DNA of 64,000 nucleotides from Demequina flava (GCF_000975035.1 NZ_BBRA01000001.1:1011184-1075183); one strand, 5' to 3'. Positions 1 through 8,772 are shown, counted from the stretch's first letter. Translations and numbers: made by a program. The notes: generated from the letters alone by a model not told the origin.

Positions 1-84
1 CGCTGTGAAGAACTGCCCGTCAAACCGCGCGTCTCTGCCATGCACGGCGGCATAGCGTGCGGCGAAGTCAGCGGGGGCGGTCAC
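1..84 (-). CDS. Ada/AlkA-type DNA alkylation repair protein, N-terminal fragment
   Basis: Only the first 28 codons are in the window; the rest lies beyond the left edge. Reading from a GTG at 84-82 gives a peptide containing RYAAVHGRDARFDGQFFTA. This matches the start of the Ada zinc-binding domain in actinobacterial Ada/AlkA fusion proteins, which precedes the zinc-binding Cys motif. Such proteins take methyl groups from phosphotriesters and often carry an AlkA 3-methyladenine glycosylase domain. Neither later domain can be checked here. The gene lies on the same strand as the next feature, 78 bp downstream of it. The GTG has only a weak, very close GAGG before it, so the exact start is uncertain. 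The family is inferred from this short stretch only. Confidence 0.6.
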   Translation of the reverse strand, partial: MTAPADFAARYAAVHGRDARFDGQFFTA

Positions 85-162
85 ACCTCAAGGATGCCCC
101 CGTCCCCGCTGACACGCTCGCGGTTTTCGGACATTGCTGTCGTAGCGGTGTCAGGGCCCGCC

Positions 163-2025
163 TTACTCGGCCGCGACGGTGCCCGCTTCTGTTCCGCCCG
201 TCACCGAACCGTCGGTGACGAGCCCCGCCGTGGCGGTGCCCGTCACGTCACCGTCGTAAATCACGGTGTACGTGTCACCGGCCACAACATCCGCGCTGGA
301 GAACACGATCGACGCGGCGTCCTTGTCTGCGGTGTACGAGGCAACCAAGTCGCCCTCGGCGTCGACAATTGCGATCGAAGAGCCCGCCGTCACCGTCTGA
401 CCAAACATGATTCCGATGACCGCCTGATCCCCTGCGTCCGGAGCCTGGGCCATGCCAGAAGCGCCCGCGGCGACAATCGTTCCGCCGTCCATCGAGAAGC
501 TGCCGTTGTAGTCAAGGGCGCCCTCGCGGTCGGTCGTCGGGCCAGCGATCACCACTGTTCCGCCGGTCATGGAGATGTTGCCGTTGGAGTCCAGGCCATC
601 CGACGTGGAGTTGATGGTCCACGTGCCGCCCGTGATGTCGAGCAGCACGCCGTCAAGGACCTCGTCGCCGGGGCGTAGAGCCGCCTCGTCGATCGCGACC
701 TCGGAGTCAGTCGCCGTGGTCGTGTAACTGGCCTGAACAGTGGTGCCCTCCGAAGAAGCGTCGGGCGCGGTGTCGCCCGCGGTCGTCGCGTCGGGGGCCG
801 TGGTGTCGTCACCCGGGCGTCCGCCACGCTGGTCCGTGCCGCCGGGGAAACCCTCGTCCGTCCCCTCACCGGGCATCGTGCTTTCAGTGTCGTTGATCTC
901 CGAGACAGAGCCGTCCCCGACCTGCATGCCGTCATCCTCGGCCGTGATGTCGCCCGTACCTCCGTCGAGGTGCATGATCGCGGCCTCGAAGCCTTCAAAC
1001 GACTCGGTGACCACGATCTCGCCATCGGTGACGCGCATGATCCCGTTGGTCGTGATGCCGTCGTCTCCTGCAGCGATCGTGAGTGAGCCGCCTTCGATCG
1101 TCACCTGGTTCTCTGCATCGATCGCGTCGGTGCCGGCCGTGATGTCAATGACGCCATCGGTGATCCACACCACACCCACGGGGTAGGCGGAATCATCGGA
1201 GTCGAGGACGTTGTCGGACTTCAATCCGTCGCCGCCAGCGTTCACGGTGACGTCACCCTCCAGCACCACCAGGTGGTCCTTGCCGCGCAGGCCGTCATCC
1301 GTTGCGGTGACGTCCACGCTCCCGGAGTCAATGACGAGAGTGTCTTTCGAGGTGATGCCGTCTGCCGCGACGCCGTTGACCTCAAGCGAGCCCGAGCCCG
1401 TGATCCACAGGTCAGAGGTCGAGTAGATCGCCGCGTTCTCTTCGCGCGAGTCGTCATCGACTGCGTCCGCAGAATCGGACACCGTGTTGGTCGTGCCGTC
1501 CTCCAGCCCTAAGACGACCCAGTCGGCATCCACAACGTTGATTCCGGCCACGTCCTCAGCGGTGATGTCCACGCCATCAAGAACCAGGACCACGTCGGCT
1601 CCATCCCCATTGACGACGACCTGCCCGGCGCTCAGCTCACCGGACAACACGTACGTCCCCGACTCCGTGATGGTCACGGTGTCGCCGTCGACGGTGGCGC
1701 CCGAACCGTCCACCGTCGAGGCGCCGTCGGCCAGCGTGATCTCGGTTGCGCCGACCGTCGAGTAGTCGAGGTCCACCTCTTCGATGTCGAGGTCGGCGTA
1801 GTCGGCCTCGACGCGGTCTTCCGTTGCGATCTGCTCGACGTCTGCGGACTCCGTCGTGTCGTCCGCGGACTCACCCGTGCCCGTGGCGGCTGGGTCGACG
1901 GCTTCCTCGACCGCGACGGCTGCCGCCGCGGCCTCGTCGTCCGCGCTGATCGCCGCAGAGCAGCCTGTCATCAGCAGTGCGCCGAGGGTCAGCCCGGCGA
2001 ATATTTGTGTGGTGCGCTTCTTCAT
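163..2025 (-). CDS. Cthe_2159-like beta-helix surface lipoprotein
   Basis: A 620-residue exported protein. It starts MKKR, then a hydrophobic stretch and a lipobox LMTGC (Cys about 22), so it should be a lipid-anchored surface protein. Residues 25-75 are an acidic Ala/Glu/Asp linker. The rest is made of repeated short strands with DGI/DGL turns (for example VAADGITSKDTL and TDDGLRGKDHL), typical of the right-handed beta-helix carbohydrate-binding family PF14262 (Cthe_2159). A low-complexity Thr/Asp/Gly insert (about 385-430) interrupts the helix. The ATG is preceded by GGAAGG at a good distance. It is the last gene of a likely operon with the VTC-domain and DUF4956 genes, a combination common in Gram-positives. 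The ligand is not known; a role at the envelope is inferred. Confidence 0.8.
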   Translation of the reverse strand: MKKRTTQIFAGLTLGALLMTGCSAAISADDEAAAAAVAVEEAVDPAATGTGESADDTTESADVEQIATEDRVEADYADLDIEEVDLDYSTVGATEITLADGASTVDGSGATVDGDTVTITESGTYVLSGELSAGQVVVNGDGADVVLVLDGVDITAEDVAGINVVDADWVVLGLEDGTTNTVSDSADAVDDDSREENAAIYSTSDLWITGSGSLEVNGVAADGITSKDTLVIDSGSVDVTATDDGLRGKDHLVVLEGDVTVNAGGDGLKSDNVLDSDDSAYPVGVVWITDGVIDITAGTDAIDAENQVTIEGGSLTIAAGDDGITTNGIMRVTDGEIVVTESFEGFEAAIMHLDGGTGDITAEDDGMQVGDGSVSEINDTESTMPGEGTDEGFPGGTDQRGGRPGDDTTAPDATTAGDTAPDASSEGTTVQASYTTTATDSEVAIDEAALRPGDEVLDGVLLDITGGTWTINSTSDGLDSNGNISMTGGTVVIAGPTTDREGALDYNGSFSMDGGTIVAAGASGMAQAPDAGDQAVIGIMFGQTVTAGSSIAIVDAEGDLVASYTADKDAASIVFSSADVVAGDTYTVIYDGDVTGTATAGLVTDGSVTGGTEAGTVAAE

Positions 2026-2040
2026 GATGGGGAACCTTCC

Positions 2041-2823
2041 TTAGGCGCCGGCTCGAACCGGCTCGACGAGTGAGACGTGGCCACGCAGCGTGCGCGACCA
2101 TCGGTTGTGAGGCAGCTCGGGGTGGAGGGCCGCGAGCGCCGTGCAGTATTTGGAAACTTTGGATGGGCGCACGCCGTGGGCCCACAGCGCGCGGTCGACC
2201 TCTCCGGCCCGCGAGGCGGACTTCGTTTCGACGATCAACACGTCGCCAAAGGACGCCGCGCGGCCGTCCGTCGCAATCCCCTGGACCTGTGAGTCCACGG
2301 TGACCCGAGCATCGGCCGTCAGAAGAGTTGTCCGCATGTACCGGGTGGTGACCGCGGGCGTGAGCTCGGCTGCGGCTGCCGCGATCGCGGGGAAGCCGGA
2401 GACGAACTCGAAGGCCTCCCGGGGCAGGTCCGCATCCTCATCGACGTGCATGTCGAGGAACTCGCGGTGCTTCACGGTGTCGCCTGTGCGCGAGCGGAGC
2501 TTCACTTCGATTGCGTGGGTGTCCGTGTCGATGTAGGTGCGGGTGCGGACCTTGTAGCGGCGCGGACGCCGATGCGCCGCCGCGCGGTAGCAGTCCCAGC
2601 CCGGGGTGTCGTAGTAGGTGGACGCGTAGCGGAACGCGCGCGTGCCGTCGATCTCGAGCACGCGGGGTGCGGGCGCGAGAGACCCGACAACCAAGGCCCA
2701 GGTCCCGGGATCCACGAGGTACTTGCGGTCCACGCGCTGCTGGAGCGCGGCGGTCTCATTGATCTCCGACAGCGACACGGGCGCGAGGCCCTGTGCCCAT
2801 GGGAGGACCGATGCCGGGGTCAT
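2041..2823 (-). CDS. VTC domain (polyphosphate polymerase-like) protein
   Basis: A 260-residue cytosolic protein of the VTC/CYTH triphosphate-tunnel fold (PF09359). The family signature is clear: VDRKYLVDP near residue 31, the STYYDTP motif near 69, RRYKVRTRTY with clustered basic residues near 87, EVKLRSR near 106 and a late VETKSA strand. In yeast Vtc4 this fold makes polyphosphate from ATP. Bacterial stand-alone copies next to DUF4956 have no proven reaction, so polymerase activity is inference. The ATG overlaps the TGA of the upstream DUF4956 gene (ATGA, 2820-2823), indicating translational coupling. The 3' end is 15 bp from the lipoprotein start. A copy of the dispersed motif is at 2308-2317 inside the gene (TADAR). 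Confidence 0.85.
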   Translation of the reverse strand: MTPASVLPWAQGLAPVSLSEINETAALQQRVDRKYLVDPGTWALVVGSLAPAPRVLEIDGTRAFRYASTYYDTPGWDCYRAAAHRRPRRYKVRTRTYIDTDTHAIEVKLRSRTGDTVKHREFLDMHVDEDADLPREAFEFVSGFPAIAAAAAELTPAVTTRYMRTTLLTADARVTVDSQVQGIATDGRAASFGDVLIVETKSASRAGEVDRALWAHGVRPSKVSKYCTALAALHPELPHNRWSRTLRGHVSLVEPVRAGA

Positions 2824-3446
2824 CGTGCGCTCCCGGCTGCCACCGGTGCGGTGTGAGCCGTAGGGCGTAGGGCCGATGCTTGGGTCGCCTTGGCGCCGCT
2901 ACCTTCCCGCACCGCGTAGCGGACGTCGCACAGGGTGGTCTGCTGCACCAGGTCCGTCTTGCGAATCACGACGCGCTTGATGTCGGCGTCGAGGAGGTCC
3001 TCAAGCATGAGCGCGGCCTGGGTTTCCGTGCTCACTGCGCGGTCGAGCATCACCTGCTGAGTGCGGGCTGTCGAGAAGAGCTTAGGGCTGTCGCCCACGG
3101 CAATCGCGACCAGGAGGATGCCCATGAGGGACAGGCCCACCGCGCCGTTGATGCCGGGGAATCCGCCCAGGAGACCCAGCGCAATCGCGGTGAAGTAGTA
3201 GGCGATCTCCGAGTGGTCCATCTCGGTGGAGCGCAGGCGGATGATCGACAGCACCGCGAATATCCCGAGACCGAATCCGAGCGACACGTCCGCTGTGGCC
3301 ATCGCGTAGGTGACTCCCATGACGCCAACGTTGATCGACAGGAACGCGACGATCATGTCGCGGCGCCGGTGCCTGGGGAAGTAGAGGCCGAACACCAGCA
3401 CGGTGATGGCGATGAGGTCGGCGGCGATGAGTGCGTAGATGGACAT
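2820..3446 (-). CDS. DUF4956 membrane protein
   Basis: About 208 residues with four predicted membrane segments (roughly residues 4-25, 30-47, 50-67 and 90-120) followed by a soluble C-terminal domain of alternating charged strands. This layout and the core GIFAVLSIIRLRSTEMDHSEI fit DUF4956 (quoted core: GIFAVLSIIRLRS, then TEMDHSEI). DUF4956 proteins are nearly always encoded beside VTC-domain proteins, as here, and may pass a signal or product across the membrane, but no function is proven. The ATG at 3446 is chosen because GAGGTGA lies 7 bases before it; a GTG at 3455 would overlap that site. It is the first gene of a three-gene operon divergent from the two-component system. Confidence 0.82.
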   Translation of the reverse strand: MSIYALIAADLIAITVLVFGLYFPRHRRRDMIVAFLSINVGVMGVTYAMATADVSLGFGLGIFAVLSIIRLRSTEMDHSEIAYYFTAIALGLLGGFPGINGAVGLSLMGILLVAIAVGDSPKLFSTARTQQVMLDRAVSTETQAALMLEDLLDADIKRVVIRKTDLVQQTTLCDVRYAVREGSGAKATQASALRPTAHTAPVAAGSAR

Positions 3447-3516
3447 GTGAGTCACCTCGGAAGTTCAGGAGGCTCGACGGTCGAGCCGGGGTATGTCTCC
3501 ATAGAAGCGATCACGC

Positions 3517-3556
3517 CTGGGAACTGGCTGGGAGAGACGGCACAGGACCCTGGGAT
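3517..3556. promoter_or_regulatory. Candidate OmpR-type response-regulator box (three CTGGGA repeats)
   Basis: CTGGGAA at 3517-3523 and CTGGGAG at 3528-3534 are direct repeats 11 bp apart, the spacing used by PhoB/OmpR-type winged-helix regulators. A third CTGGGAT at 3550-3556 is in the same register, 22 bp further on. The block sits between the divergent DUF4956 operon and the response regulator gene, so it could control both. Binding is inferred from spacing and position only. Confidence 0.45.
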
Positions 3557-3567
3557 TGTCGTCTTGC

Positions 3568-3596
3568 CCTAGGAGTGGTCCCAGCGTTCTCCTAGG
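3568..3596. promoter_or_regulatory. Inverted repeat upstream of the two-component operon
   Basis: CCTAGGAG (3568-3575) and CTCCTAGG (3589-3596) form a perfect 8-bp inverted repeat with a 13-base spacer. It ends 21 bp before the response regulator ATG. It could be an operator or a 5' hairpin; there is no T tract, so a terminator is unlikely. Confidence 0.4.
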
Positions 3597-3617
3597 CTCA
3601 GGTGCTTGACTGGTCTC

Positions 3618-4301
3618 ATGACCGACCGACGCATCCTGGTAGTAGACGACGAGGACAACCTGCGCACCATGCTCGTGGCCGCCTTGAAGTACGAGGGCTA
3701 CGACGTGATCCAGGCTGTCGACGGCGCTGACGGCTTGCGTGCGGTCAAGGAACACCGCCCCGACCTGATCGTGCTCGACGTGATGATGCCCAACGTGGAT
3801 GGCTTCGCGATGTGCCGGCGGCTACGCGATGCCGGCGACCGCACCCCCGTCATCTTCCTCACCGCACGCGATAGCTCCGAAGACAAGGTCGAAGGGCTGC
3901 GCATTGGCGGAGACGACTATCTCGATAAGCCGTTCAACCTGGACGAGCTCGTGGCCCGCGTCGAAGCGGTGTCGCGGAGGTTCGAGCGTGAGCCTTCGTC
4001 GTCCGACACCTATGAAGTTGCGGACCTGGTGCTCGACGACGTGTCTCATCGCGTGACGCGCGCCGGCACCGAGATTTCTTTGTCTCCCACGGAGTACCGC
4101 CTGCTCATGTACTTGATGCGCAATGTGGGCCGAGTGCTCTCGCGCGGTCAGTTGCTCGAGAATGTCTGGGGCTACTCTGCGGATGACGACCCCGCGGTGG
4201 TCGAGACCTACATCGGATACGTGCGTCGCAAGGTGGACGCCGTGGAGCCCAAGCTCATCCACACAGTCCGCGGCGCGGGCTACACGCTGAGGGCTCCGTG
4301 A
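3618..4301 (+). CDS. OmpR/PhoB-family response regulator
   Basis: 227 residues: an N-terminal receiver domain (about 4-118) and a C-terminal winged-helix DNA-binding domain (about 130-225). The receiver has the acidic pair D10/D11, the phosphorylated Asp54 in LIVLDVMMP, and the Lys of the DKPF motif near 104. The C-terminal part shows LSPTEYRLL and the recognition helix before TYIGYVRRKVD. The ATG at 3618 is preferred over a TTG four codons upstream; no clear ribosome site is visible, so the mRNA may be leaderless. The stop overlaps the GTG of the kinase gene by 4 bp. It probably controls the divergent surface-protein operon and its own promoter, given the CTGGGA repeats between them; this is inferred. 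Confidence 0.9.
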   Translation: MTDRRILVVDDEDNLRTMLVAALKYEGYDVIQAVDGADGLRAVKEHRPDLIVLDVMMPNVDGFAMCRRLRDAGDRTPVIFLTARDSSEDKVEGLRIGGDDYLDKPFNLDELVARVEAVSRRFEREPSSSDTYEVADLVLDDVSHRVTRAGTEISLSPTEYRLLMYLMRNVGRVLSRGQLLENVWGYSADDDPAVVETYIGYVRRKVDAVEPKLIHTVRGAGYTLRAP

Positions 4302-5692
4302 GCGCCCGGCGAACTCTGTCACTGCGTGACCGGCTTGGCTTGGGGTTCCTCGCAGTCGGTGTGATCTCTGTCGTCGTGGCCATCATCGTGGCGTTCACGA
4401 CGCACCAGTTCTTGATGTCTCAGATGGACGACCGGCTCGACAGTTACGCGGGCCCGGGCTTCTACGACCAACCCATTCGCAGCCTCCCGGACAACCTCCA
4501 GCAGTTAGAAGATGAGGAGCGTCCGTCAGAGGCAACGCGGGGATACGTCGATGCGAACGGCACCTTGTACGTCTTTGTGACGAGCAATATCGAGGGAGCG
4601 ACGGACGCCGTCCCCGTCATTCCCCTGGAGCAGTTGACCGCTGACAGCACGCACTTCACGGCGCCCGCGTCTGAGGGCTCGAGTGAATTCCGCGTGCTAG
4701 CCCGCCCTGCTGGGAACGGGTGGGACATCACCGCGCTTCCCCTTGATGATGTGAAGGCCGCGACCAAGCAGCTGATCTTGATCGAGGCCATTGGGATTGT
4801 GCTCATGCTCGGCACGCTGGGCCTCGTGGCGTGGTGGGTCAACCGCTTGGGAATCGCGCCCATGCGGCGCATGGTCGGAGCATCGACCCAGATCGCCGAT
4901 GGCGACCTCGATGTCCGCCTCGACACTAATCAAGGCGGATCCGAGACCAACGAGTTAGCGCACTCACTTAATCAGATGATCGAGAAGCTCACGGACGCGC
5001 TTACGGAGCGCGAAAAGTCGGAAGCCCGGCTACGCGAGTTTGTCGCCGATGCTTCACATGAGCTGCGCACACCCCTCACGACGGTCTTGGGGTACGCGGA
5101 GCTGCACCGCCGCGGAGCGCTCGCTGATGCTGAGAATCAGAACGACGCCTGGGCACGCACCGAGGCCGAGGCAGCCCGTATGCGCAGGCTCGTCGAGGAC
5201 ATGCTCACGCTGGCCAAGTACGACGCCGAACCTCACCTCGACACCCGCGATATCCACCTGGGCTCACTCGCGACCGAGGTCGTGGCCGACGCGACGGTCG
5301 CCTACCCCGACACCACTTTCGTGTTTGCGGGCGGCGAGGCAACCGTCCTCGCCGACGGCGATCGCCTGCGCCAAGCACTCCTGAACGTCATCGCCAATGC
5401 CGCGGTGCACGGCGGCGACACGGTGACCGTCTCCGTCGCGGCGAGGGACGAGACTGCCACGATCCGCGTGCACGACAACGGTCCGGGCATGACGCCGGAG
5501 GTCGCTGCGCGAGCCACCGAGCGCTTCGTGCGCGGCGACACCTCCCGCCAGCGCGCGACCGGCGGAGCGGGCCTCGGCCTCGCGATCACTGCCGCAATCG
5601 TGGATGCCCACGGCGGCACGCTGTCGGTGGAGTCCTTACCCGGTCAGGGCACCTCGGTGACTATCTCGCTACCGGCCGCTGCCTCGGAGTGA
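4298..5692 (+). CDS. Sensor histidine kinase (HAMP, HisKA, HATPase_c)
   Basis: 464 residues. Two membrane segments (about 13-35 and 158-180) enclose an extracellular sensor of about 120 residues without a recognisable fold. A HAMP linker (181-240) leads to a HisKA dimerisation domain with His254 in DASHELRTP, then an ATPase domain with N (NVIANAA), G1 (DNGPGM) and G2 (GAGLGLAI) boxes. It is the cognate kinase of the overlapping response regulator: GTG start at 4298 within the regulator's stop. The stimulus is unknown; an envelope signal is plausible from the neighbouring surface-protein operon. The last 49 bp overlap the convergent membrane-protein gene on the other strand. Confidence 0.92.
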   Translation: MSARRTLSLRDRLGLGFLAVGVISVVVAIIVAFTTHQFLMSQMDDRLDSYAGPGFYDQPIRSLPDNLQQLEDEERPSEATRGYVDANGTLYVFVTSNIEGATDAVPVIPLEQLTADSTHFTAPASEGSSEFRVLARPAGNGWDITALPLDDVKAATKQLILIEAIGIVLMLGTLGLVAWWVNRLGIAPMRRMVGASTQIADGDLDVRLDTNQGGSETNELAHSLNQMIEKLTDALTEREKSEARLREFVADASHELRTPLTTVLGYAELHRRGALADAENQNDAWARTEAEAARMRRLVEDMLTLAKYDAEPHLDTRDIHLGSLATEVVADATVAYPDTTFVFAGGEATVLADGDRLRQALLNVIANAAVHGGDTVTVSVAARDETATIRVHDNGPGMTPEVAARATERFVRGDTSRQRATGGAGLGLAITAAIVDAHGGTLSVESLPGQGTSVTISLPAAASE

Positions 5693-6165
5693 CGCGAACG
5701 CTCGACTGCCAGCTTGATCAGCGGAAGAGCGACCGCCACCGCCGCGAGGAGTTGCACAGCCGCGTTGCGTCCGCCGTGCTCGACCCAGCCCTGCCAACCT
5801 CCGCCATAGGGAATCGCGCCATCTTGGACGAACGCTTCGACCCCTATGGGCCAGACCGTGTAGGACACGACCACCAGCGTGAGAGCCGATACCCCAAAGC
5901 CGATGGCGAGAGCGGTGCCCGCTGCGCGCGTACCTTTGAGGACTCCGAGGATCAACGTTGCCGCTACCAGCGCCCCCGCAACGGCCCCGCCGAGCAGCCA
6001 CCACACGGGCACTTGCGGGCCAATCACCCAGACAACTTCGTTGGAGACCGGATCGAGCCTCACTCCATCCATCGAGGCGCTGATGCGCATGTCGGCGTAA
6101 CCGAGCGCGAGCACCGCGACAAGACCAAGAGCGATTCCTACGAGGGCGTTGACAAAGACCTTCAT
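5644..6165 (-). CDS. Small membrane protein of unknown function
   Basis: 173 residues from the ATG at 6165 (MKVFVNALVGIALGLVAV). The reading frame stays open upstream, but that part is Arg/Cys-rich and looks non-coding, so the internal ATG is chosen. There are about four membrane segments (near 4-25, 52-75, 83-105 and 140-157), with a loop after the first (about 26-50) that contains the phrase VVWVIGPQVPVWW. I do not recognise a family. The 3' end runs 49 bp into the convergent histidine kinase gene, with no space for a terminator between them. The gene stands alone, 80 bp from the divergent NYN gene. Coding is supported by GC-rich third positions and the regular hydrophobic pattern. Confidence 0.65.
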   Translation of the reverse strand: MKVFVNALVGIALGLVAVLALGYADMRISASMDGVRLDPVSNEVVWVIGPQVPVWWLLGGAVAGALVAATLILGVLKGTRAAGTALAIGFGVSALTLVVVSYTVWPIGVEAFVQDGAIPYGGGWQGWVEHGGRNAAVQLLAAVAVALPLIKLAVERSRHSEAAAGSEIVTEVP

Positions 6166-6245
6166 GCCCAACCACCGTACAGACGCCCATGTGGGGCAAG
6201 TCCGGCTTCCGACTCCAGCCGATGTGGGTGTGGAACAGTGAGCAC

Positions 6246-7019
6246 ATGGCCACCACTCAGGACCAAGCCCGCCTCGCAGTGCTGATTGACGCGGACAACG
6301 CACGTGCCGAACACCTGGAGCGGCTGCTGATCGAAGTCGCGAAGTACGGCACCGCCAGCGTCCGTCGTGCTTACGGCGACTGGACCACACCGCAATTGGG
6401 TCCGTGGAAGGAGACTCTTCTCGCTCACTCTGTGCAGCCAATCCAGCAGTTCGGGTTTACGAAGGGCAAGAACGCCACGGACTCTGCACTCATCATCGAT
6501 GCAATGGACATCCTCCATGCGGGCACGGTTGATGGCTTTTGCCTCGTCTCGAGCGACTCGGATTTCACGCGCCTTGCCGCGCGTATCCGCGAGCAGGGAC
6601 TGAAGGCGTATGGGTTTGGTGAACGCAAGACGCCCGCACCCTTTGTGGCGGCCTGCGACACCTTCGTCTACGTCGAAAACCTTCGTCGCGACTCAGCACC
6701 ACAGGAAAGCGAACGCAAGCGAGACTTCACCACCGACCCCGAACTGGCCAAGTGGCTCGCCGAGGCTGTCGACACTGCTTCACGTGACGACGACTGGGCA
6801 CACTTGGGTGAAGTCGGAAGCAACCTGTCGCGCTTGCGGTCCGATTTCGATACACGCACTTGGGGCTTCAGCAAGCTGAAAGACCTGATGAAGGCCCACC
6901 CCGCCTACGAGGTCAAGAACGTTGCCACGGGAGAAGGTCGCCCCACGGTCGTACAGGTGCGCCGGAAGCCCAAGGCGAAGCGGACGCAGCCGAAAGCTAA
7001 GTCCAAGGCCGGTCAGTAA
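6246..7019 (+). CDS. NYN-domain ribonuclease-like protein with OST-HTH (LOTUS) domain
   Basis: 257 residues. Residues 9-150 are a NYN (PIN-like) domain: LIDADNA holds the first metal-binding Asp residues, KNATDSALIIDAMD the middle ones, and FCLVSSDSDFT the last acidic cluster. Residues 170-235 (LAKWLAEAV to YEVKN) form a winged OST-HTH/LOTUS domain, known to bind RNA. The tail is Lys/Arg-rich. Together this suggests an RNA-processing or RNA-decay nuclease; the RNA target is unknown. The frame is open for 19 codons upstream, but the ATG at 6246 begins the conserved part. Its 3' end overlaps the convergent ABC-F gene by 23 bp. Confidence 0.85.
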   Translation: MATTQDQARLAVLIDADNARAEHLERLLIEVAKYGTASVRRAYGDWTTPQLGPWKETLLAHSVQPIQQFGFTKGKNATDSALIIDAMDILHAGTVDGFCLVSSDSDFTRLAARIREQGLKAYGFGERKTPAPFVAACDTFVYVENLRRDSAPQESERKRDFTTDPELAKWLAEAVDTASRDDDWAHLGEVGSNLSRLRSDFDTRTWGFSKLKDLMKAHPAYEVKNVATGEGRPTVVQVRRKPKAKRTQPKAKSKAGQ

Positions 7020-8604
7020 AGCCGGCCGCATCGAGCACCCACTCACGGGTAGGTCCCATTCGGGCCACGGCGTCGGCGTCGTGACTCACCACTACGAGGG
7101 CTCCCCGGTAGTCCGCGAGCGCCTCGAGGAGGTGCTCGCGCGTCGCGAAGTCGAGGTTGTTCGTGGGCTCGTCCAGCAACAGCAACTGCGGTGCGGGGCG
7201 CGCCAATAGAACGGCCGCGAGCGCCGCGCGGAAGCGTTCGCCGCCCGACAACTGTCCTGCGAGCGCATCGCCGGAGGCACCTCGAAAGAGGAAGCGTGCC
7301 AACTGCTCGCGTACGTCATGCGGACTCGCTCCCAAAGCGTGCCTGTGCACGTTCTCCACCACGGACAACGCCGGGTCCAACACATCCAGCCGTTGCGGCA
7401 AGTACCCCACCGGCACCATCACCTCCGCGTCGCCGGCCAGCGGAACCACGGCATCGGCCGTATCCACGGGTAGCAATGCGCGCAACAGCGTGGTCTTGCC
7501 CGCGCCGTTTGCGCCAGACAGGACAATCCGCTCGGGACCCTGCACGAGTGCGTCGACCACCGTCCCGGTGCGAAGGCGCGCGTCAGCCAGCCGCGCCACA
7601 TCACGCCGAGGCGGCACGTCCGTTCCGGCCAGGTCAATGCGCACTTCGCGATCGGTGCGCGCCGCGCCCTTCGCCTCGTCAAGGCGTTTGGCAGCGGCAT
7701 CGGCACGGTCCTCGTGGACGGCTGTCGCCTTCGCCTGTGTGGCCTGCGCGCTGGCCTTGCGCGCGTTCGCCACAATCTTCGGCATCCCTTGTGCGGACTT
7801 CGCACCGGCCCGTTGACGCTTGCCCTCACCTTCGATGTGCTTGCGCAACTCGCGCTGTTGCCGGGCGGCCTCGGACGCTGCTGAACGCACCTCCGCCTGG
7901 GCGCGCTCACGTTCGGCCTCCTTGGCTTGCTCGTAGTCGTCAAGACTTCCCCCAAACCACCTGAGCGAGCCATGACTGAGTTCGCCGATCGAGCGCACCC
8001 TGGCAAGGACGCGGCGGTCGTGACTCACCACGAGGGTCGCCCCACGTCGCCGCTCAAGTGCCCCGAGGACCTGTGCCGTCGCGGCCTCGTCGAGGTTGTT
8101 TGTGGGTTCGTCCAGGAGCAGGACGTCGGGGTCGGCGTGGAGGGCCGATGCCAGGGCCAACCTGGTGATCTCACCTCCAGAGAGTTCGCCAACAGTGCGG
8201 TCGAGGGTGTCGGATGGCAAACCTAGAGAGACAAGGGTGGCGGTCGCACGCTCATCCACGTCCCAGTCGTCGCCGATCAGGTCGAAGTGGCTCTGGGCCA
8301 CGTCCCCCGACTCGACCGCACGCAAAGCCGCGCGGATCGGCGCCAGGCCCATCGCAGCATCGGTCCGCCCCTCGGGGTCTAAGGCCACGTCTTGTGGCAC
8401 GTACTGCACGCGAGGTGGACGGTTGACGGTTCCCGAGTCTGGCGCGAGTTCGCCTGCCAGGACTTTGAGGAGCGTGGATTTACCGGTGCCGTTGGTGCCG
8501 ACTAGGGCGGCCAGTCCGGAGTCAACCGCGCCAGTGACGTCCGTGAGGACGCGGGCGCCGTCGGGCCAGGAAAAGTGAAGGTGAGAAAAGGACAAGGAAG
8601 ACAT
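6997..8604 (-). CDS. ABC-F family ATPase
   Basis: 535 residues with two ABC domains in one chain and no membrane segments, the layout of ABC-F proteins, which act at the ribosome rather than in transport. Domain 1 has Walker A GTNGTGKST (about 37-45), the signature LSGGEI and Walker B LLLLDEPTNNLD. A charged linker (about 235-310, rich in Lys/Arg/Ala/Gln) follows. Domain 2 has Walker A GANGAGKTT, LSGGERF and a second LLLLDEPTNNLD. Some members protect ribosomes from antibiotics, others are translation factors. The sequence alone does not decide, but the hairpin in the 5' leader would fit attenuation as seen for resistance members. The gene stands alone between convergent and same-strand neighbours. 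Confidence 0.9.
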   Translation of the reverse strand: MSSLSFSHLHFSWPDGARVLTDVTGAVDSGLAALVGTNGTGKSTLLKVLAGELAPDSGTVNRPPRVQYVPQDVALDPEGRTDAAMGLAPIRAALRAVESGDVAQSHFDLIGDDWDVDERATATLVSLGLPSDTLDRTVGELSGGEITRLALASALHADPDVLLLDEPTNNLDEAATAQVLGALERRRGATLVVSHDRRVLARVRSIGELSHGSLRWFGGSLDDYEQAKEAERERAQAEVRSAASEAARQQRELRKHIEGEGKRQRAGAKSAQGMPKIVANARKASAQATQAKATAVHEDRADAAAKRLDEAKGAARTDREVRIDLAGTDVPPRRDVARLADARLRTGTVVDALVQGPERIVLSGANGAGKTTLLRALLPVDTADAVVPLAGDAEVMVPVGYLPQRLDVLDPALSVVENVHRHALGASPHDVREQLARFLFRGASGDALAGQLSGGERFRAALAAVLLARPAPQLLLLDEPTNNLDFATREHLLEALADYRGALVVVSHDADAVARMGPTREWVLDAAGFTDRPWT

Positions 8605-8658
8605 GAGGTTCTCGCAGATGCGTCTGGGGCAGAAATGCCGGTGGCAGATGTGCGCATG

Positions 8659-8678
8659 GCCAGACGAGCGTGTCTGGC
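8659..8678 (-). promoter_or_regulatory. Leader hairpin upstream of the ABC-F gene
   Basis: GCCAGAC (8659-8665) and GTCTGGC (8672-8678) form a perfect 7-bp stem with a 6-base loop, 55 bp before the ABC-F start codon. It is not followed by a T tract. Several antibiotic-resistance ABC-F genes are controlled by leader structures; that role here is only a possibility. Confidence 0.35.
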
Positions 8679-8772
8679 GAACCTAGATCTTCAACGGAGT
8701 GCTCCAAGCAGCTCGGGGTGATGTCCTGCTCTCAGGATAACCGACCGCGGGGGTGACCGACCGGGATCAAGG

